From assembly GCA_030830425.1 (NCBI GenBank), contig JAURND010000068.1, positions 1-7,612 of the forward strand: a stretch of DNA of 7,612 nt, in the 5' to 3' direction. Shown here piece by piece: positions 5,430 to 7,612 of this stretch. Each line of letters begins with the position of its first letter. The stretch's first letter is position 1. The position numbers and the translations under genes are program-made. The notes beneath the pieces were generated by a model. It did not search any database, was not told the origin of the DNA, and saw nothing but the letters and a program-made list of their open reading frames with translations. This stretch comes from Gammaproteobacteria bacterium (lineage in GTDB: Bacteria > Pseudomonadota > Gammaproteobacteria > JAURND01).

Positions 5430-6284
5430 TCAAAAGAGCCATTTTAGGTTATTTAAAGGGCAGCTGGAATTACTGCTCTTTGCAAGTATGATTTCAAGAT
5501 TGGCGGGTTTTTGCGCTAAAAAAGGGATCGCTTCATCAGGATGTTGAATTTTTACGAAGATAGCGCAACCAGAACCCGTTAATCGAGGTTTTACTGATAA
5601 ATGAAATGAGTCTAGCCATAAAAATGTCTGGTCAATCAGTGGATATAGACGGCGGACAAGTGGCTCGAAATCATTTCGCGTCTTCTCAGGGTGCGATAAA
5701 AAATCAGTGGCATTGATACGAGGTGAATTACGGATTAGGTTGGGATGGCTAAACACTTCAGCGGTTTTTACGTGACAGGCAGGTATTAAGAGAAGATACC
5801 AACTTTCTGGCCAACTCATCGGCGTCAATAATTCACCTATCCCTTCCGCCCAGCTAGATTTACCTTTCACAAATAGAGGTACGTCTGCCCCTAAAGCTTG
5901 ACCGAGCTTCGCTAAGGTCTCTAATGAAAGATGGGTTTTCCAAAGGTGATTGAGTGCAATCAAGGTGGTTGCTGCATTTGAACTGCCACCGCCTAAGCCT
6001 GCACCCATGGGTATTTTTTTTTCTAGCTGAATATTTACACCGAGTGAAACTTGGGCGTGTTGTTGTAGAGATTTAGCGGCTTGCCAAATCAGATTTTCTT
6101 TGGCAGGAAAAGTGAGATCCGTGTGCAGATGAATTTGTGCATCTTTGCGAAGTTCAAAGGTTAGTGTGTCTTTGAGATCTATCAATTGGAATGCAGTTTG
6201 CAAGTCATGATAACCATCTTTTCTTCGCTTAAGGATATGTAGAAATAAATTTAATTTTGCAGGAGAAAATAGGGTGATTTTCAT
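5430..6284 (-). CDS. ispE: 4-diphosphocytidyl-2-C-methyl-D-erythritol kinase
   Basis: IspE uses ATP to phosphorylate CDP-ME at its 2-hydroxyl in the cytosolic MEP pathway to isopentenyl diphosphate. It is a GHMP kinase of 284 aa, a normal length. Motif 1 SPAKLNLFLHI contains catalytic Lys10. The substrate motif DGYHDLQT follows (residues 23-30). The glycine-rich ATP loop PMGAGLGGGSSNAA is at 92-105. The catalytic Asp134 lies in LGADVPLF. Motif 3, RLTGSGCAIFV, is near the C-terminus. The ATG at 6284 gives the expected family N-terminus, although no clear Shine-Dalgarno is seen. It follows rpoS in the same direction but is separated by a full repeat copy, which may end the rpoS transcript and supply a promoter (6316-6344). 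The familiar neighbours prs and lolB are absent from this window. Confidence 0.95.
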   Translation of the reverse strand: MKITLFSPAKLNLFLHILKRRKDGYHDLQTAFQLIDLKDTLTFELRKDAQIHLHTDLTFPAKENLIWQAAKSLQQHAQVSLGVNIQLEKKIPMGAGLGGGSSNAATTLIALNHLWKTHLSLETLAKLGQALGADVPLFVKGKSSWAEGIGELLTPMSWPESWYLLLIPACHVKTAEVFSHPNLIRNSPRINATDFLSHPEKTRNDFEPLVRRLYPLIDQTFLWLDSFHLSVKPRLTGSGCAIFVKIQHPDEAIPFLAQKPANLEIILAKSSNSSCPLNNLKWLF

Positions 6285-6315
6285 ATGAACAGCGATACTT
6301 ATTTTACTTCAAGAT

Positions 6316-6344
6316 ACTATACTGCTCTTACTTGAATGTGAGAA
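6316..6344 (-). promoter_or_regulatory. Possible ispE promoter inside the repeat end-module
   Basis: On the minus strand TTCTCA (plus 6339-6344) and TATAGT (plus 6316-6321) are separated by 17 bp, matching four and five of six consensus bases. The transcript would start about 25 nt before the ispE ATG. The hexamers coincide with the conserved end of the repeat module, so the repeat may itself deliver the promoter. Confidence 0.4.
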
Positions 6345-6421
6345 TCTTTATGTGTCTGCTTTTTTGATACGAGCAGTATAAACGGTTTGAATTTAAGGGG
6401 GCAGCAAAACACTTCCCCCTT

Positions 6422-6459
6422 AAAAAAACCCCTGGTTTTGTCTCACATTGAGGTGAGAC
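6422..6459 (-). terminator. Probable rpoS terminator formed by the repeat element
   Basis: Eight nt after the rpoS stop, the minus strand has the perfect hairpin GTCTCAC-CTCAAT-GTGAGAC, directly followed by the short hairpin AAAACC-AGG-GGTTTT that runs into T residues (plus 6422-6428 are seven A after one T). The stacked hairpins plus T run fit an intrinsic terminator for leftward transcription. The same arrangement at 5-42 would act rightward. Confidence 0.55.
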
Positions 6460-6468
6460 GAGTATATG

Positions 6469-7554
6469 TTAAAGGGCAGCATTTTCTAGTGCAGCAATTT
6501 GATGCAGTTTTTTAATCGCGGTTACTTGAATTTGTCGTATTCTCTCTCGGGTTAGGTTCACCGCTTTTCCCACGTCTTCAAGGCCTTGAATGTCATAGCC
6601 ACGAAGACCAAAACGACGAGCGATTACTTCTTGTTCTTTAGGGGTCAGGGTATTGAGCCATATTTCTAAATGTTTATCCATGTCAGCCATTTCTGCTAAC
6701 ATTTCAGGATCAATCGTTTCTTCGTCAGCCAAAATTTCAATCAAAGATTGTGAGCCACTGTTGATGAGCGCATCCAAAGAAGCGGGTTCGCTCGTAAATG
6801 CCAAGAGCTGTTTAATTTCTTCAATCGGCTTATCAATTTTAGCGACAATCTCTTCACAAGTGGGCTCGTGATCTAAGGTTTGCATCAACTGGCGTGCTGC
6901 GTGCAAATAAAGATTTAATATTTTTGCTTTTTGTATGGGTAATTTTATGGTGCGTTTTTGACTCATCAGTGACAATTCTATGCTCTGTCTTACCCACCAA
7001 GTGGCGTAAGTTGAGAATCGAAAACCTAAATCGGCATTAAATTTATCCACGGCATGCATGAGACCTAAGTTGCCTTCTTCAATTAAATCAAGAAAAAGAA
7101 CACCTTTGCCTAAATAGTGCTTGGCGATTTTAACCACTAATCGCAAATTGCTTTCTATCATCAGGTTTTTTGCTTTGATATCACCAGAATGCGCCAATTT
7201 TGTTAGCCTTATTTCTTCTTCGTGGGACAGGAGCGGAAAAAAGCCAATTTCAGATAAATAGAGTTGAGTCGCCGTCAGTTGTTTTTCCCGATGCCGGGGA
7301 TGATTGATAGGATGCTCTAGCTCGCTTGGAAGGTTTAACTCAAATGGGTGAGGCGCTTCAAACTCTTCGGCGCTTTCTGACTCTTCGGATATTACGCCAT
7401 TGACTTCAGTAGGGGTCTCAAATATTGAGGAGGGATTGAATGCTAGATTTGTATTGATGTCGTCACTGAGTTCATTTTTTTCAAGAAATGTGACAACACG
7501 CCTTACCTCGTCGGCACTAATGTGTAGCACTGTTGTACGTGAAATTGAATCCAC
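6469..7554 (-). CDS. rpoS: RNA polymerase sigma factor RpoS (stationary-phase sigma)
   Basis: This primary-like sigma factor directs RNA polymerase to stationary-phase and stress promoters. Region 1.2 begins at TATQLYLSEIGFFPLL (about residues 94-109). Regions 2.1-2.4 span about 125-206, including LIEEGNLGLMHAVDKF and RFSTYATWWVRQSIE. Region 3 follows, with Lys211 in the place of the RpoS-typical lysine that reads the extended -10. Region 4.2 is LEDVGKAVNLTRERIRQIQ (about 325-343). The listed start is GTG at 7554, giving 361 aa against about 330 in E. coli. The frame stays open with no stop from 7554 to the window edge, so the true start may be farther upstream and the gene may be partial here. 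Residues 1-90 are acidic and poorly conserved. The RpoS assignment rather than RpoD rests on the short N-terminus, the absence of the RpoD non-conserved insert and the TQLYLSEIG region. Confidence 0.9.
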   Translation of the reverse strand: MDSISRTTVLHISADEVRRVVTFLEKNELSDDINTNLAFNPSSIFETPTEVNGVISEESESAEEFEAPHPFELNLPSELEHPINHPRHREKQLTATQLYLSEIGFFPLLSHEEEIRLTKLAHSGDIKAKNLMIESNLRLVVKIAKHYLGKGVLFLDLIEEGNLGLMHAVDKFNADLGFRFSTYATWWVRQSIELSLMSQKRTIKLPIQKAKILNLYLHAARQLMQTLDHEPTCEEIVAKIDKPIEEIKQLLAFTSEPASLDALINSGSQSLIEILADEETIDPEMLAEMADMDKHLEIWLNTLTPKEQEVIARRFGLRGYDIQGLEDVGKAVNLTRERIRQIQVTAIKKLHQIAALENAAL

Positions 7555-7612
7555 GATGCTCTCGACATCACAATTGTCAGCTCTTGAGATAACTTCAAAA
7601 GCGGGCCAGTCT

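Larger units (their letters stand above)
6301..6463 (-). repeat. Modular palindromic repeat element, right copy, with an inverted extra end-module
   Basis: Read on the minus strand this copy contains the GTCTCAC/GTGAGAC dyad (plus 6440-6459), AAAACC/GGGTTT with seven T (plus 6422-6439), the 9-bp stem TTAAGGGGG/CCCCCTTAA (plus 6393-6401 and 6415-6423), then TATACTGCTCGTA (6368-6380). About 37 nt further on, the same end-module recurs in the opposite direction (6318-6342). The two end-modules form a stem of 10 bp plus 2 across 6318-6330 and 6368-6380. Compared with the left copy this looks like duplication and inversion of the end. It fills the rpoS-ispE gap completely, ending 5 nt from the rpoS stop. 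Confidence 0.85.

Noticed and set aside
1..6463. A composite transposon bounded by the inverted repeats.
   Set aside because: No transposase or integrase lies between them, the interior is ordinary housekeeping genes, and other copies of the repeat sit inside the interval.

Overview
The window looks like part of a moderately AT-rich gammaproteobacterial chromosome. The YadG/YadH pair, the DksA core and the RpoS-type sigma factor all read as gammaproteobacterial. The abundance of degenerate intergenic repeats, a frameshifted porin and several odd N-termini would fit a host-associated lineage such as a Legionellales/Coxiellaceae-like bacterium. That placement is inference. The presence of ispE (MEP pathway) argues against close relatives of Legionella or Coxiella burnetii, which make isoprenoids from mevalonate.

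Layout from left to right. Positions 1-108 hold a palindrome-rich repeat element. Positions 274-1412 (+) are an outer-membrane porin of the phosphate-selective O/P type, broken by a one-base frameshift. A hairpin separates it from a convergent block of minus-strand genes. Read in the minus direction, yadG (ABC ATPase), yadH (ABC-2 permease) and folB (dihydroneopterin aldolase) form a tightly packed operon (5-nt gap, then a 4-nt ATGA overlap). Upstream of yadG, 3680-3975 has no protein gene. It contains a highly structured stretch ending in a good plus-strand intrinsic terminator, so I call a candidate small RNA there. Next come a 64-residue membrane protein, a degenerate copy of the repeat, a dksA gene whose product carries about 165 extra mostly lysine-rich residues, a solo repeat module, ispE, a third full repeat copy, and rpoS, whose reading frame is still open at the right edge.

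The genes do not form one pathway. They are housekeeping and regulatory functions: folate and isoprenoid precursors, an export ABC transporter, and two global regulators (DksA for the stringent response, RpoS for stationary phase and stress). The unusual material lies between and at the edges of these genes. There is a modular repeat family in four places, two of them near-identical inverted copies 6.3 kb apart. One copy sits exactly between rpoS and ispE, where its ends look like a terminator and a promoter. There is also the putative sRNA, a C9 homopolymer at the start of dksA, and a basic, histone-H1-like tail on DksA. No tRNA, rRNA, CRISPR array, transposase or integrase gene was seen.
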